The notes below the pieces were generated by a model, which worked only from the letters and a program-made list of their open reading frames with translations, made no database searches and had not been told where the DNA came from. From assembly GCA_900755895.1 (NCBI GenBank), contig CAAEIG010000164.1, forward strand, positions 1 to 26,173: a stretch of DNA of 26,173 nt. The letters are read 5' to 3'. The position numbers and the translations under genes were made by a program. The stretch is from Clostridia bacterium. GTDB lineage: Bacteria; Bacillota; Clostridia; Oscillospirales; Acutalibacteraceae. Below, one piece after another: positions 7,554 to 15,484 of this stretch (position 1 is its first letter; every line of letters begins with the position of its first letter).

Positions 7554-9878
7554 TTGGCAAGAGTGAGTCATAAAAAGATCAAGCAGCTGATCGCGCAGAA
7601 ACAGTCCAAAATCACAGACCGCCAGTTTTTCACCTCCCGCATCCTGGCGACGCATTTTGCCGATATCGCCGCCGCCCAGACGCGGCGGTATGGCTGCCGG
7701 CGGCGGGTGAAGCTGGATATCAAGTGGGAGCCCAAGTTGCCGAGATTGGCCTGCACGGACAATCTCTTGATCCACATCAACGCCGGCAACCCTCTTGTGA
7801 CTAAGCAAAAGGGGCGGCAGACGCGGTATGAAATGGTCAGCGGCCTGTTTTCTCATGAGTTGGGGCATGTGCTCTACACGGACTTCCTGCTCTACCAGTC
7901 CTACCATTCCTTCCTGGAATCGGGAAAGTGGTTCCCGGAACCGCCGCCCCTTCGGAATATCACCGAGCGGGACGCGGAGGCGGATTTCCTGGCCTTCCAG
8001 GCGTCCGACCCGAAAAACAGGGAGCTCGTTGCCCTTGTGACCCACGATATCCTGAACATCCTGGAGGATGGCTACATTGAAAACAGGATGCTGCTGGACT
8101 ATCCCGGCATTTTGGGCAGCAGTCTTGAAAAAATACGTCAGGTCCAATTTGATGACCACCCTTCTGTGGAGGATATGATCGAACAGGAGGCGGACGGCGG
8201 CCACATCTGGCAGAGCATTCGGAGCGGGCTCCTCTCCTATATGCTTTGGGGCGAACTCAAGTACGGCGGAACGCCGCTCTCGGACGAGCGGATCCAGATG
8301 GTCTTTTCCCTCCTGGGCGATTTGGATAAGGCTCTGGTCAGCAGGGATGCCCGGGACCGGTGCAGGACGGCAAACTTGATCCTGATCCGCTGCTGGTCCC
8401 ATATCAAGGATTTGCTGGAGAATATCAAGGAGCAGGCGGACAATGCCGCTTCGGAAGGCGGCGGTTCCGGGTCCGGTGACCCGAACGATCTGCTGAGCAC
8501 CCTACTCTCCGCCCTTGCCGGCGGCAGCGAGGAGGGCACTGGGGAAACGTCTCCTGTGGACGGCAGTCCCGCGCCATCGGAAGCCACATCGGCTACCGGC
8601 TCCCAGCGTGCCGCAACTGCGGCTTTGGCTGCGGGCAGTGCGGACAGCGAGAGTGAGGAGCAGGACCCGGAAAAGGCCGAAGCAAAGCCCTCTGGCGGGG
8701 AGGACGGTGAAGAATCTGGTGAAGAAGGCACCGAAGGCCCTTCAGCGGACGCTTCTGATCCTGAATCCAGCCAGAATGGCGACGGCGGCTTGGAAATGAT
8801 GCCGGGTGCCCCTGGTTCACCCCAGCAGCATCAGAAGGTGTCGGACCAGGAGGGTGGCCGCATTCCGCTGCATGATACCAGTGAGGTTTCCGCACCGGAG
8901 GGCGGCAGCACGGAACATGACGACAGCTACGAAGGTGCTGGCTACACCGGGGCCGCCGCCGACGTTGAACGGTTGCTGAACCGGATCGCAGAGAACAGCG
9001 TGACCACAGAGTTGGAGCGCCAGCGGACAGAGGAGCTGACAGAACTGGCCCAGAGCATCTCTTATGGGGACATCCATGACGGCGTCAGCAAGACGGTTCA
9101 TCGGATTGCTTCCGTCAGTGAGGAACTGAAGGAGGAGTACCAGTCCATCGCCGGCGATCTTCTCCACATCTCCAAGCAGCTGCAAAAGTCAGTTCTCCAG
9201 CAGATGCAGGACAGCCGTCGGGGCGGCAAGCAGACGAGCCTGCTGATGGGCAGACGTTTGGACGCCCACGCGCTGTTTCGGACGGACTCCCGGGTGTTTT
9301 ACAAAAATGCGCTGCCCAATGAGATGCCCGCGCTCTGTGTGGGACTCCTGTTGGACGAGTCGGGCAGTATGTCCTGGAACGACCGGGCTACCTACGCAAG
9401 GGCGACGGCAATCATCCTCTATGATTTCTGCCAGGCGCTCGGGATCCCTATTACCGTGTATGGACACTCCACGTCCAGAGGCGTCGATCTCTATTCCTAC
9501 GCGGAGTTTGACGCCATTGACCGGGATGACCGTTATCGGATGATGGATATTTCAGCCCGGGGCAGTAACCGGGACGGCGCCGCGCTCCGCTTTGTGGCGG
9601 AGCGGCTGGTACACCGACCGGAGGACATCAAGCTGCTGATGCTGGTGTCCGACGGACAGCCTGCAGATGCCGGCTACGGCGGCACCGCGGCGGAGGAGGA
9701 CCTGCGCGGGATCAAGCATGAGTACCAGCGCAAGGGGGTCCTGTTTGTCGCTGCGGCCATCGGCTCCGATAAGGAGAACATTGAGCGCATTTATGGTGAC
9801 GCCTTTCTGGACATCACCGATCTTACAAAATTGCCGGTCAAACTGGCCGGCATCATCAAGCGTTTTATTCGCTACTAA
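7554..9878 (+). CDS. VWA-domain protein with N-terminal zincin motif, partner of MoxR ATPase
   Basis: The start is TTG 7554, ten bases after AAGGGAGG (7536-7543); the next in-frame GTG has no such spacing. The product is 774 residues. Residues 101-105 are HELGH, a metalloprotease-type zinc motif, followed about 60 residues later by N-I-L-E-D-G-Y-I-E, a plausible third ligand. Residues about 300-480 are a long acidic Glu/Ser/Gly-rich disordered region, then a helical segment (about 480-580). The C-terminal VWA domain has the MIDAS motif D601-x-S-x-S605 and a second Asp at about 700 (VSDGQ). Such proteins act with MoxR ATPases to remodel or activate substrates. Whether the zincin is active is not known. 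Confidence 0.85.
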   Translation: MARVSHKKIKQLIAQKQSKITDRQFFTSRILATHFADIAAAQTRRYGCRRRVKLDIKWEPKLPRLACTDNLLIHINAGNPLVTKQKGRQTRYEMVSGLFSHELGHVLYTDFLLYQSYHSFLESGKWFPEPPPLRNITERDAEADFLAFQASDPKNRELVALVTHDILNILEDGYIENRMLLDYPGILGSSLEKIRQVQFDDHPSVEDMIEQEADGGHIWQSIRSGLLSYMLWGELKYGGTPLSDERIQMVFSLLGDLDKALVSRDARDRCRTANLILIRCWSHIKDLLENIKEQADNAASEGGGSGSGDPNDLLSTLLSALAGGSEEGTGETSPVDGSPAPSEATSATGSQRAATAALAAGSADSESEEQDPEKAEAKPSGGEDGEESGEEGTEGPSADASDPESSQNGDGGLEMMPGAPGSPQQHQKVSDQEGGRIPLHDTSEVSAPEGGSTEHDDSYEGAGYTGAAADVERLLNRIAENSVTTELERQRTEELTELAQSISYGDIHDGVSKTVHRIASVSEELKEEYQSIAGDLLHISKQLQKSVLQQMQDSRRGGKQTSLLMGRRLDAHALFRTDSRVFYKNALPNEMPALCVGLLLDESGSMSWNDRATYARATAIILYDFCQALGIPITVYGHSTSRGVDLYSYAEFDAIDRDDRYRMMDISARGSNRDGAALRFVAERLVHRPEDIKLLMLVSDGQPADAGYGGTAAEEDLRGIKHEYQRKGVLFVAAAIGSDKENIERIYGDAFLDITDLTKLPVKLAGIIKRFIRY

Positions 9879-9880
9879 TT

Positions 9881-9919
9881 GACAGCAGGGGAGGGCCGCA
9901 CAAGCGGCTTTCCCCTGTC
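9881..9919 (+). terminator. GC-rich hairpin after the VWA gene
   Basis: A 13 bp stem (9887-9899 with 9904-9916, loop ACAA) is extended by an outer GAC/GTC pairing. No good T run follows (GTTTACGG), so it may be a transcript-stabilising or weak terminating structure. A second 4 bp hairpin (9918-9929) abuts the ribosome binding site of the next gene. Confidence 0.5.
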
Positions 9920-9943
9920 CGTTTACGGAAGGAGTATCTGATC

Positions 9944-10273
9944 ATGGTAAAAAGCGCGATGGATAGTTCTCTTGGCGTTTCCCTGACCGTGTCTGCCGTC
10001 TGCTGTCCCGTGGAGGCGGGTGAGGACCCCGCAGGTATCGCGCGGTATGTGCGGGCGGTGCTGGAGCCGGTGTTTCATCCGGCTGGAATTGCGGTCGAGG
10101 TGGCGCCGCTGGCGTATCAGCCGTGCGGAAAGGTGCCGGTCATCATTACGCTGGACGGGCAGGACCCCCGGCTGTTGTGGTACTACAAGGGGATGCCTGC
10201 TGAGGCGCTGTCGGAGGATCTGTTTTGGCTCCTGTTCGACCTTCCCCTGGTCGCTGACCGTGTGCCGGCCTGA
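9944..10273 (+). CDS. Small hypothetical protein
   Basis: AAGGAG (9929-9934) lies nine bases before ATG 9944, giving 109 residues. It has a Cys-Cys pair (about residue 20), a beta strand V-S-L-T-V-S-A, then a probable alpha/beta arrangement (ARYVRAVLEPVF; VPVIITLDG). It is compact, neutral and soluble, with no motif I recognise. It lies just after the MoxR/VWA module but is separated by a hairpin, so it may belong to the next unit. Confidence 0.7.
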   Translation: MVKSAMDSSLGVSLTVSAVCCPVEAGEDPAGIARYVRAVLEPVFHPAGIAVEVAPLAYQPCGKVPVIITLDGQDPRLLWYYKGMPAEALSEDLFWLLFDLPLVADRVPA

Positions 10274-10375
10274 GCGCATAAGCCTGGCAAACAAATCCTC
10301 CGCCAAACAGATTTTCAAAAAAATGAAGAACGGACCGGCCGCATCATGCCGCCCGTCAAGGAAAGGAGATCCCAC

Positions 10376-10915
10376 ATGGATACCATGACAAGAAACCATA
10401 TCTTCATGGAAAATATTGATCTGATCAACCGCACGCTGCGCCGCCACCGGCTTTTGCTGTATGCCCTGCATCTGGATCTGGACGATGTCTACCAAGAACT
10501 GGCCATTGCCGCGCTCCAGGCCATCGACACCTACGATGACCGGCGCTGCGATTCGATTACCGTTCACATCTGGGCGAAACTTCAGTATGCAGTCCTGACC
10601 ATCAAGCGGCGCAACAAGCCCCACGGCATTATGGCCTGTGAGGGCTCTGCGCCTGGCGTCCTGCCCCTGGAACTGTCTGAGGACTATGGGTATCCCGCTG
10701 TTGCCGAAACGGGCAGCGACGATGACCTGATCCGGGAGAGGCGTCTGCGGCAGGCCTTGGCCAGACTGGAGCCTCAGGAACGCCGTGCGGTGCTCGATTA
10801 TCTGGATGGGATGAAACCCGCACGGAGATCGGAGAAGAACAGTTTTGACGCCGCGCTGGAAAAACTGCGCGACTTCTATCTCAGCACATACAGAACGGCC
10901 AGGTTTGGGCTGTAA
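10376..10915 (+). CDS. Sigma-70-like protein with shortened region 4
   Basis: GAAAGGAG lies about nine bases before ATG 10376, giving 179 residues. Residues about 33-75 resemble sigma region 2 (L-D-D-V-Y-Q-E-L-A-I-A-A-L, then F/Y-D-D and a Trp-Ala-K-L-Q-Y helix, ending in K-R-R). Residues about 125-165 begin like region 4 (L-x-x-A-L-A-R-L-E-P-Q-E-R-R-A-V-L) but lose about a dozen residues where the DNA-reading helix-turn-helix should sit, before a final helix. It is therefore a sigma-family relative that may not read a -35 box in the usual way. It could redirect host RNA polymerase to element genes or only bind core enzyme. Confidence in the family is moderate. Confidence 0.65.
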   Translation: MDTMTRNHIFMENIDLINRTLRRHRLLLYALHLDLDDVYQELAIAALQAIDTYDDRRCDSITVHIWAKLQYAVLTIKRRNKPHGIMACEGSAPGVLPLELSEDYGYPAVAETGSDDDLIRERRLRQALARLEPQERRAVLDYLDGMKPARRSEKNSFDAALEKLRDFYLSTYRTARFGL

Positions 10916-10933
10916 AATTGGGGGAATATCCAC

Positions 10934-11641
10934 ATGAGCTACACAGCTATCGGCTCCGGCTCCATTACTCTGAATGTCGTGTCCGCCGAGGAACAGAAAA
11001 ATCTCCAGGAAACGCTGATGAATCGGTATGACAGACTCCGTACGGCTGACTTGGCACAGTGCGGAGATGATATGGCTTACCAAATTGAGAGGGAGTATCA
11101 AGAACTCACTCAGGCGATGTTAAAGTACAATGACCCCTTCTGGTGGCTTACGGTTGTTTTCAAAGAGGCAGGGTTCACTGAGGTGGAGCGAAACCCGAAT
11201 GATGTGGCCTTGTCTATTGAGCTGTCATATTGCAACAACTACTATGAGGACATGATCCTGGAACTGCTGAATACGCTGGTTCCCTTTACAGCAGAAGGCT
11301 TTATTTCCTACCGCGGTGAAGAAGGTGATCTATGGTGCCATGTTTTTGCCGGCGGGGAATGGACTGAGCGGAGCGGCCGCATCTGCTATGATGAACCGAG
11401 GCCTCAGTTCGAGGAGAGCAAGCAGAATCTGGAGCGCTTGATCGAGGAGATCCGCCGGCAGGTGATCTATGATGACCGCCCGTATGAGGATAGGGCGCGC
11501 GACCTTCTCAAAGCCTTTGAAGCGCATGACCCGGACGGCGTTCTGCTCGCCTTGAGCGGCAGGCGGCTCCATGAGCATGGAGTCGCTGCCGGTATTTGGC
11601 AGGACGGCGGAGAAAGTGCGCATCCTGATGAGCGCGAGTAA
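10934..11641 (+). CDS. Hypothetical acidic protein
   Basis: ATG 10934 has a weak GGGGGA ribosome binding site. The product has 235 residues. It is acidic, with helical N-terminus (about 15-60), a middle part with alternating strands and Cys-Asn-Asn-Tyr-Tyr (about 95-100), a Trp-rich segment, and a helical C-terminus. No family recognised. It lies 18 bases after the sigma-like gene and probably shares its transcript. Its Met-Ser-Tyr-Thr start resembles that of the protein at 14916, but the rest does not obviously match. Confidence 0.7.
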   Translation: MSYTAIGSGSITLNVVSAEEQKNLQETLMNRYDRLRTADLAQCGDDMAYQIEREYQELTQAMLKYNDPFWWLTVVFKEAGFTEVERNPNDVALSIELSYCNNYYEDMILELLNTLVPFTAEGFISYRGEEGDLWCHVFAGGEWTERSGRICYDEPRPQFEESKQNLERLIEEIRRQVIYDDRPYEDRARDLLKAFEAHDPDGVLLALSGRRLHEHGVAAGIWQDGGESAHPDERE

Positions 11642-11658
11642 ATCGCGCATCAAGAAAT

Positions 11659-11689
11659 GCGGCCTGGGCTGTTTCTCAGCCCGGGCCGC
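11659..11689 (+). terminator. GC-rich hairpin after 11641
   Basis: A 13 bp stem with one G-U pair (11659-11671 with 11677-11689, loop TTTCT), lacking a T run. Possible processing or attenuation structure before the PcfJ-like gene. Confidence 0.4.
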
Positions 11690-11743
11690 GTCTGTAACGA
11701 TGAATTCCGCATCAAAAACTATTTTAGAATGGAGGGTGCTCGT

Positions 11744-12970
11744 ATGGCGAGCGAAAATGTGTCGCTGAAGGACTACATCATCGACATGCAAAGTGCAGCC
11801 GTGAAAGGTTCCGCCCAGTATGAGGTCGTGCTGGAGAACAACACGGACTTTATCATTAAGCGGCGGACGGCAACCACGGACCGGGAACTGGTAATCCTGG
11901 TGAGCAAGGGCCTCTATTACATCAAGGACTGCAAGACCGGGCACATCGAAGAACTGAAGGAGCAGAGCCTGAACACGTTCCTCCGGGAACTGAAGGACGG
12001 GATGGTCGCCCTGCATGAGGTACACTGGCTGAGCAATCTCTACCGTGAGTCCGTCGGCCTGATTATGCAGGTCATCACTGACGAAACGCTGACGGACATG
12101 TGCCGGCATAACGTCCTGGTCAAAACCTTTGATCCCACCTGGTACACTCGGTACTGGAAGCAGAACAGCAAGCTCTTTATCAGACTTTACAATATGTTTC
12201 CCAGTATGGCGGATCGAAAGAAATACCAGGCGAGCATTCCGGCCATCTTCTGGATCGAGGAGCAGTACGGAGCCAATGAGGCCATGTTCTTTGCCGAAAA
12301 GCTCGTCCAGTCCGGGATTATGGAGCTCGATTTCAACCAAAATGGCTATTCCTACTATGGACACCAGATTTCGCACGACCCGGGCTGGTTTCTCAAGGTC
12401 ATGGCATCGCCCCACCGCGTCAATCTGCGACGGTTCATCGACTACATTCTGTTTGACCTTTATGCCCAGGGATATGCCAGCGTGACCAAAAGTTTCTTCG
12501 TAGAATACCTGGATTACCTGGAGATGCAGCAGAAATTCTACGGAAAGGTCAAAGAGAAGTATCCCACGCATTTCAAGACTGAGCATGACATTATGGCGCT
12601 CAAGGTCAATCAGGCCAGGCTGCTTGCCAAGTGCGAGGACTTTGAGCAGCAGAATGAGTCTATCAAGGACCTGGCCTACTCCGGAAGCGGATACTGCATT
12701 GTGGTCCCCACAAAGCCGGAGGAATTGGCGGAGGAGGGGATCAACCTGAGCCACTGTGTCGGCCAGTATATTGACCGTGTGGCAGGAGGGGAGTGCCATA
12801 TCCTGTTTCTGCGGCGCCGGGGCGCTCCGGATCGGTCGTTGGTAACGCTGCAGCTGAGCGGAAAACAGATCTGCCAGGCGCAGGGATTCAACCGGCGGCC
12901 GATCACGGACCAGGAGCGCAGGTTCCTGGTGCAGTGGGGCAGGGAGAAGGATATTCAGATTGCGGTGTAG
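11744..12970 (+). CDS. PcfJ-like protein
   Basis: GGAGGGTG (11731-11738) sets ATG 11744, giving 408 residues. The C-terminal about 100 residues carry the PcfJ signature: G-x-x-L-S-H-C-V-G-x-Y (about 332-342), C-H-I-L-F-L-R (351-357), then a Leu-rich strand and the Q-A-Q-G-F-N-R-x-P block (378-386). The N-terminal about 300 residues are helical with Trp and Tyr clusters and are typical of longer PcfJ relatives. PcfJ was named on the conjugative plasmid pCF10; its biochemical role is unknown, and relatives are frequent on plasmids and phages of Firmicutes. The Ser-His-Cys motif could be a catalytic or metal site, but this is unproven. Confidence 0.85.
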   Translation: MASENVSLKDYIIDMQSAAVKGSAQYEVVLENNTDFIIKRRTATTDRELVILVSKGLYYIKDCKTGHIEELKEQSLNTFLRELKDGMVALHEVHWLSNLYRESVGLIMQVITDETLTDMCRHNVLVKTFDPTWYTRYWKQNSKLFIRLYNMFPSMADRKKYQASIPAIFWIEEQYGANEAMFFAEKLVQSGIMELDFNQNGYSYYGHQISHDPGWFLKVMASPHRVNLRRFIDYILFDLYAQGYASVTKSFFVEYLDYLEMQQKFYGKVKEKYPTHFKTEHDIMALKVNQARLLAKCEDFEQQNESIKDLAYSGSGYCIVVPTKPEELAEEGINLSHCVGQYIDRVAGGECHILFLRRRGAPDRSLVTLQLSGKQICQAQGFNRRPITDQERRFLVQWGREKDIQIAV

Positions 12971-13040
12971 GGAACTACATGCAGGCCGGCATAAGTACGC
13001 TTGTGGCCGGCCTGCATGCGGCAATTTGCCCACCTACACC
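12964..13040 (+). promoter_or_regulatory. Large structured RNA element around the PcfJ stop codon
   Basis: Outer GGTGTAG (12964-12970), which contains the TAG stop, can pair with CTACACC (13034-13040). Inside it is a 13 bp perfect stem (12978-12990 with 13006-13018), extended by five pairs to a TACG loop, and a small GGCA-ATT-TGCC hairpin (13020-13030). A further 5 bp hairpin lies at 13067-13082. No T run follows. It may be a terminator of another kind, an mRNA stabiliser or a protein-binding site. Confidence 0.5.
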
Positions 13041-13112
13041 AAAATAGACAACTACTACAAGTAACAGCCACGGTTGGGTGGCAAAATAGATTACTAAAGG
13101 AGAACATTCTAC

Positions 13113-14222
13113 ATGAAAGCTATCAGCATTGGAAAGCGGTATGAAATCCATGAGGACTCTCTCAAGGCCTATGACAAGCTCCCGGTTAATACTTACACCG
13201 TCCGTTTTGACAAGATGAGCGGTTTCTACCTGGAGGCACGCTCCAGGCTTGCCGTTACGGAAAAGGTGTATGGGATTCACCCGGAAAAGGCTGACAAGGT
13301 TCTCAAAGCATTCACGATGTTTGAGCGGAATCTGGGCGTCATCCTCAGCGGCTCCAAAGGGATCGGGAAGTCCCTGTTTGCCCGGCTTTTGTCCGCTAAG
13401 GCGCAGGATGCCGGCTATCCCGTCATCATCATTGACCAGTACATCCCCGGCATTGCTGCCTACATCGAGTCGATTGAGCAGGAAGTGGTCTTTCTGTTCG
13501 ATGAATTTGACAAGACCTTCGGCAGCGTCTGCCCTGGCGCCAATGAGGCGGATCCACAGTCAGCGTTGCTGAGCATGTTCGATGGGACCGCTCAAGGGAA
13601 AAAGCTTTTCATCATCACCTGCAACAGCCTGTATAAGCTCAACGACTACCTTGTGAATCGTCCGGGACGGTTCCACTACCACTTCCGGTTTGATTATCCT
13701 TCCCCGGAGGAGATCCAGGCGTATCTCACCGATAAGCTCAGACCAGCCTATATCGGTGAGATTAGAAAGGTTATCCTGTTTTCCAAAAAGGTGGCGCTGA
13801 ACTATGACTGCCTGAGGGCGATTGCGTTTGAGTTGAACCTGGGACTCCCCTTCGAGAAAGCGATTCAGGATCTCAACATCATCAATCTCCACGAGGAGTG
13901 CTACAACGTCACACTGCACTTCCATGGCGGCAGAACGATGACAGCCAAGCGCTGCCAGTTGGATCTGTTCGGCGATGACAGGCCTGAGCGTGTCTGCCTG
14001 CAAGATGAGCATGGCCGCGACCAGTTAATCGTCGAGTTTGATCCGCGGATGTGCGTCTATGATTATGAACGCCATGCAACCATCGTGCCCGAGGAGGCGC
14101 TATCCCTGGACTACATTGAATATTACGAGGAGGAAACGGTGGCGGAGATTAAGAAACTGGTGCCGGACTATCTTTCGTTGACCAGAGCCGCAGAGCGGAA
14201 CCTTCATTATCTGACGGCGTAA
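13113..14222 (+). CDS. AAA+ ATPase
   Basis: AAAGGAGA (13096-13103) sets ATG 13113, giving 369 residues. Walker A is G80-S-K-G-I-G-K-S87; Walker B V-V-F-L-F-D130-E131-F-D; a sensor strand L-F-I-I-T-C-N and an R-P-G-R-F-H-Y-H-F segment follow, as in AAA proteins where the arginine finger sits. Residues about 190-240 look like the lid domain, and the last 100 residues are an acidic beta-rich extension. It fits single-AAA remodelling ATPases of phages and plasmids; it is not DnaA- or MoxR-like in the core motifs. It probably acts on a nucleoprotein or protein complex of the element; no substrate is evident. Confidence 0.8.
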   Translation: MKAISIGKRYEIHEDSLKAYDKLPVNTYTVRFDKMSGFYLEARSRLAVTEKVYGIHPEKADKVLKAFTMFERNLGVILSGSKGIGKSLFARLLSAKAQDAGYPVIIIDQYIPGIAAYIESIEQEVVFLFDEFDKTFGSVCPGANEADPQSALLSMFDGTAQGKKLFIITCNSLYKLNDYLVNRPGRFHYHFRFDYPSPEEIQAYLTDKLRPAYIGEIRKVILFSKKVALNYDCLRAIAFELNLGLPFEKAIQDLNIINLHEECYNVTLHFHGGRTMTAKRCQLDLFGDDRPERVCLQDEHGRDQLIVEFDPRMCVYDYERHATIVPEEALSLDYIEYYEEETVAEIKKLVPDYLSLTRAAERNLHYLTA

Positions 14223-14234
14223 AGCCGTACTGCA

Positions 14235-14268
14235 AGAGAGGGGTTGGATTCGATCCGCCCCTCTCTTT
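14235..14268 (+). terminator. Intrinsic terminator after the AAA+ gene
   Basis: Stem 14235-14249 with 14253-14266 (one bulged T, loop TCG), then TTTAT. The AGAGAGGGG/CCCCTCTCT core is perfect. The next gene's AGGAGG lies 22 bases further on. Confidence 0.75.
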
Positions 14269-14301
14269 ATCAAAACCGACATATTGCTTAGGAGGCTCCA
14301 T

Positions 14302-14547
14302 ATGAAATGCAATGAACGAAATTGCTTGTGGTGCGCCTGGCGCGCCGCAACCGGGCCGGAAAACGATCCCACTCTCTGTTGCGGACATCCATCAAGTCAG
14401 GTGCGGCATCGTTTTGGAGGTTGCAATACAGCTGAAAACTGCAAAGCGTATCTGCGGGATGACCCAGGCCTAAAAATCAAGGTCAAGCGCGATACCAGAG
14501 AAATGCTGATGAAGGGTATCCATCAAAAGGTTGTGGATAATGGGTAG
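14302..14547 (+). CDS. Small Cys-rich protein, likely zinc-binding
   Basis: GGAGG (14291-14295) lies six bases before ATG 14302, giving 81 residues. Cys at about 3, 8, 11, 26, 27, 41 and 47 make a dense set, consistent with one or two small zinc sites, but the spacing is not a standard zinc ribbon. The C-terminal 30 residues are basic and helical. It lies after the AAA+ terminator, and its TAG stop overlaps the start of the next, apparently frameshifted gene. Function unknown. Confidence 0.7.
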   Translation: MKCNERNCLWCAWRAATGPENDPTLCCGHPSSQVRHRFGGCNTAENCKAYLRDDPGLKIKVKRDTREMLMKGIHQKVVDNG

Positions 14548-14919
14548 TTTCAATCCGCAGAGGCAATTCTGGACTACTTTAGCCCTGATACCTACGATAG
14601 CCCCAAAGAGATCACCTGCGATGACTTTGATGTGGTAACTGAGGTTCAGTTTGGCGGTAGTGAGGGAATTTATCTTGATTGCTACGCAGAAGGCAGGATT
14701 CAGCCGGAGTGCGAGAAGAAACGCTGGCACCTTGGCACTTATAAGACCCTGGAGACATCTCTGAGCGCCATGCAGACACTGGGCGCCCTGGGCGGCGCCC
14801 TGACGTATTTCGCTTCGGAATACCTCTGGGAAAACGGCGAGCGGTTTCTCTCAAACCGTGATCTGCGGATCAGGGCACTTCAAAAGCGACAGAAGAAAGA
14901 GGAGGCTGAAAAATCTTGA
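14540..14919 (+). pseudogene. Frameshifted or misread gene: coding in two frames
   Basis: From 14548 to 14919 one frame reads as clear protein (Q-S-A-E-A-I-L-D-Y-F-S-P-D-T-Y, then strands, and a Lys/Glu-rich C-terminus), but it has no start: the first in-frame codon upstream is the TAG that ends the previous gene. The ATG at 14540, with AAAGG (14526-14530) nine bases upstream, is in the wrong frame. Adding one T to the TTT at 14548-14550 joins them into M-G-S-F-Q-S-A-E-A-I-L-D-Y-F and a product of about 126 residues. I therefore read this as a gene with a one-base loss in a T run, either real or a sequencing error. A GTG at 14632 could give a shorter product but has no ribosome binding site. 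The downstream gene is coupled (TTGA overlap). Confidence 0.65.
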
Positions 14920-15353
14920 GTTACACGACTTGGCACAATTACGGGTACGGAATCTGCGTGGATGACATCAAGACGCGGGATGTTACGCGCCTGGAGTCCA
15001 TGCTGAAATTGGCGCCCAACCTGGACCGGGAGATACACAGGTGGCTGGAGGAATGCTCCATCAGCGAGCCAGTTTGGGATGACTATATGGAGTTCGACCA
15101 GGACTTTATGCTTGGCCTGGCAACCATTCTGCAGAAAGTGATTGAAGAGGCGGAGGGCCTGTGCCTGACTGCCTGTGACGATTGCGACAGCAGGACCTAC
15201 CTGATTTACCAGCCGCGTTACCCCTGGGCGCTGACGCAGGCGGATCGGGATCTGACAGAAGAACATCTCGCTGCCATGTTCGGGCGATATGTCGGGATGC
15301 TTACGGACGAGGTGGTGGATGTTGACTACCAGGAAGTGGAGAACGGCGGCTGA
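14916..15353 (+). CDS. Hypothetical acidic protein, TTG start
   Basis: The start is TTG 14916, which overlaps the previous TGA stop (TTGA), ten bases after GGAGG (14901-14905). The product has 145 residues. It is acidic, with a helix-rich first half (Leu/Ala/Arg) and a Cys-Asp-Asp-Cys-Asp segment (about 87-92) that could hold a metal ion. The rest has one predicted strand and a helix. No family recognised. Translational coupling to the frameshifted gene means loss of that frame could reduce its expression. Confidence 0.7.
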   Translation: MSYTTWHNYGYGICVDDIKTRDVTRLESMLKLAPNLDREIHRWLEECSISEPVWDDYMEFDQDFMLGLATILQKVIEEAEGLCLTACDDCDSRTYLIYQPRYPWALTQADRDLTEEHLAAMFGRYVGMLTDEVVDVDYQEVENGG

Positions 15354-15422
15354 CGGCCCTTTCTGTGGTTAAATCTAAAATCAGCAGGCATGGTAAACTG
15401 CCCTTGAAACGGTACGAGGATG

Positions 15423-15451
15423 TTGCGGATCATGCGAAAGCTGTGTATAAT
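15423..15451 (+). promoter_or_regulatory. Promoter for the HipA-like gene
   Basis: TTGCGG (15423-15428), 17 bp, TATAAT (15446-15451). The -10 is perfect, the -35 partial. Predicted start about 15458, 27 bases ahead of ATG 15485. Confidence 0.5.
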
Positions 15452-15484
15452 AATATCATTCGGCGGGAAGGGGGGTCAGCAGGC

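Noticed and set aside
5654..9878. CobS/CobT cobaltochelatase
   Set aside because: The ATPase and VWA architecture is similar, but there are no cobalamin genes, the VWA protein has an added HELGH zincin, and the ATPase has a family-specific N-terminus. I name it only MoxR/VWA.
11330..13033. Long open frame on the - strand (567 codons)
   Set aside because: Shadow of the PcfJ-like gene and its upstream neighbour; no start signal and no recognisable domain.
14235..14268. tRNA T-arm-like sequence (GGTTGGATTCGATCC)
   Set aside because: It is the core of an intrinsic terminator hairpin; there is no acceptor or anticodon stem around it.
14540..14560. Programmed -1 frameshift
   Set aside because: The bases around the junction do not form a slippery heptamer and no downstream stimulatory structure is evident.
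14302..14919. Readthrough of the TAG at 14545 to give one fused protein
   Set aside because: The ATG at 14540 with a nearby AAAGG and a single missing T explains the open frame more simply; nothing here supports recoding of TAG.
15365..15484. Extended N-terminus of the HipA-like protein from GTG 15365
   Set aside because: No ribosome binding site, and the stretch contains a perfect -10 box with a -35-like box at 17 bp; ATG 15485 has a purine-rich site just upstream.
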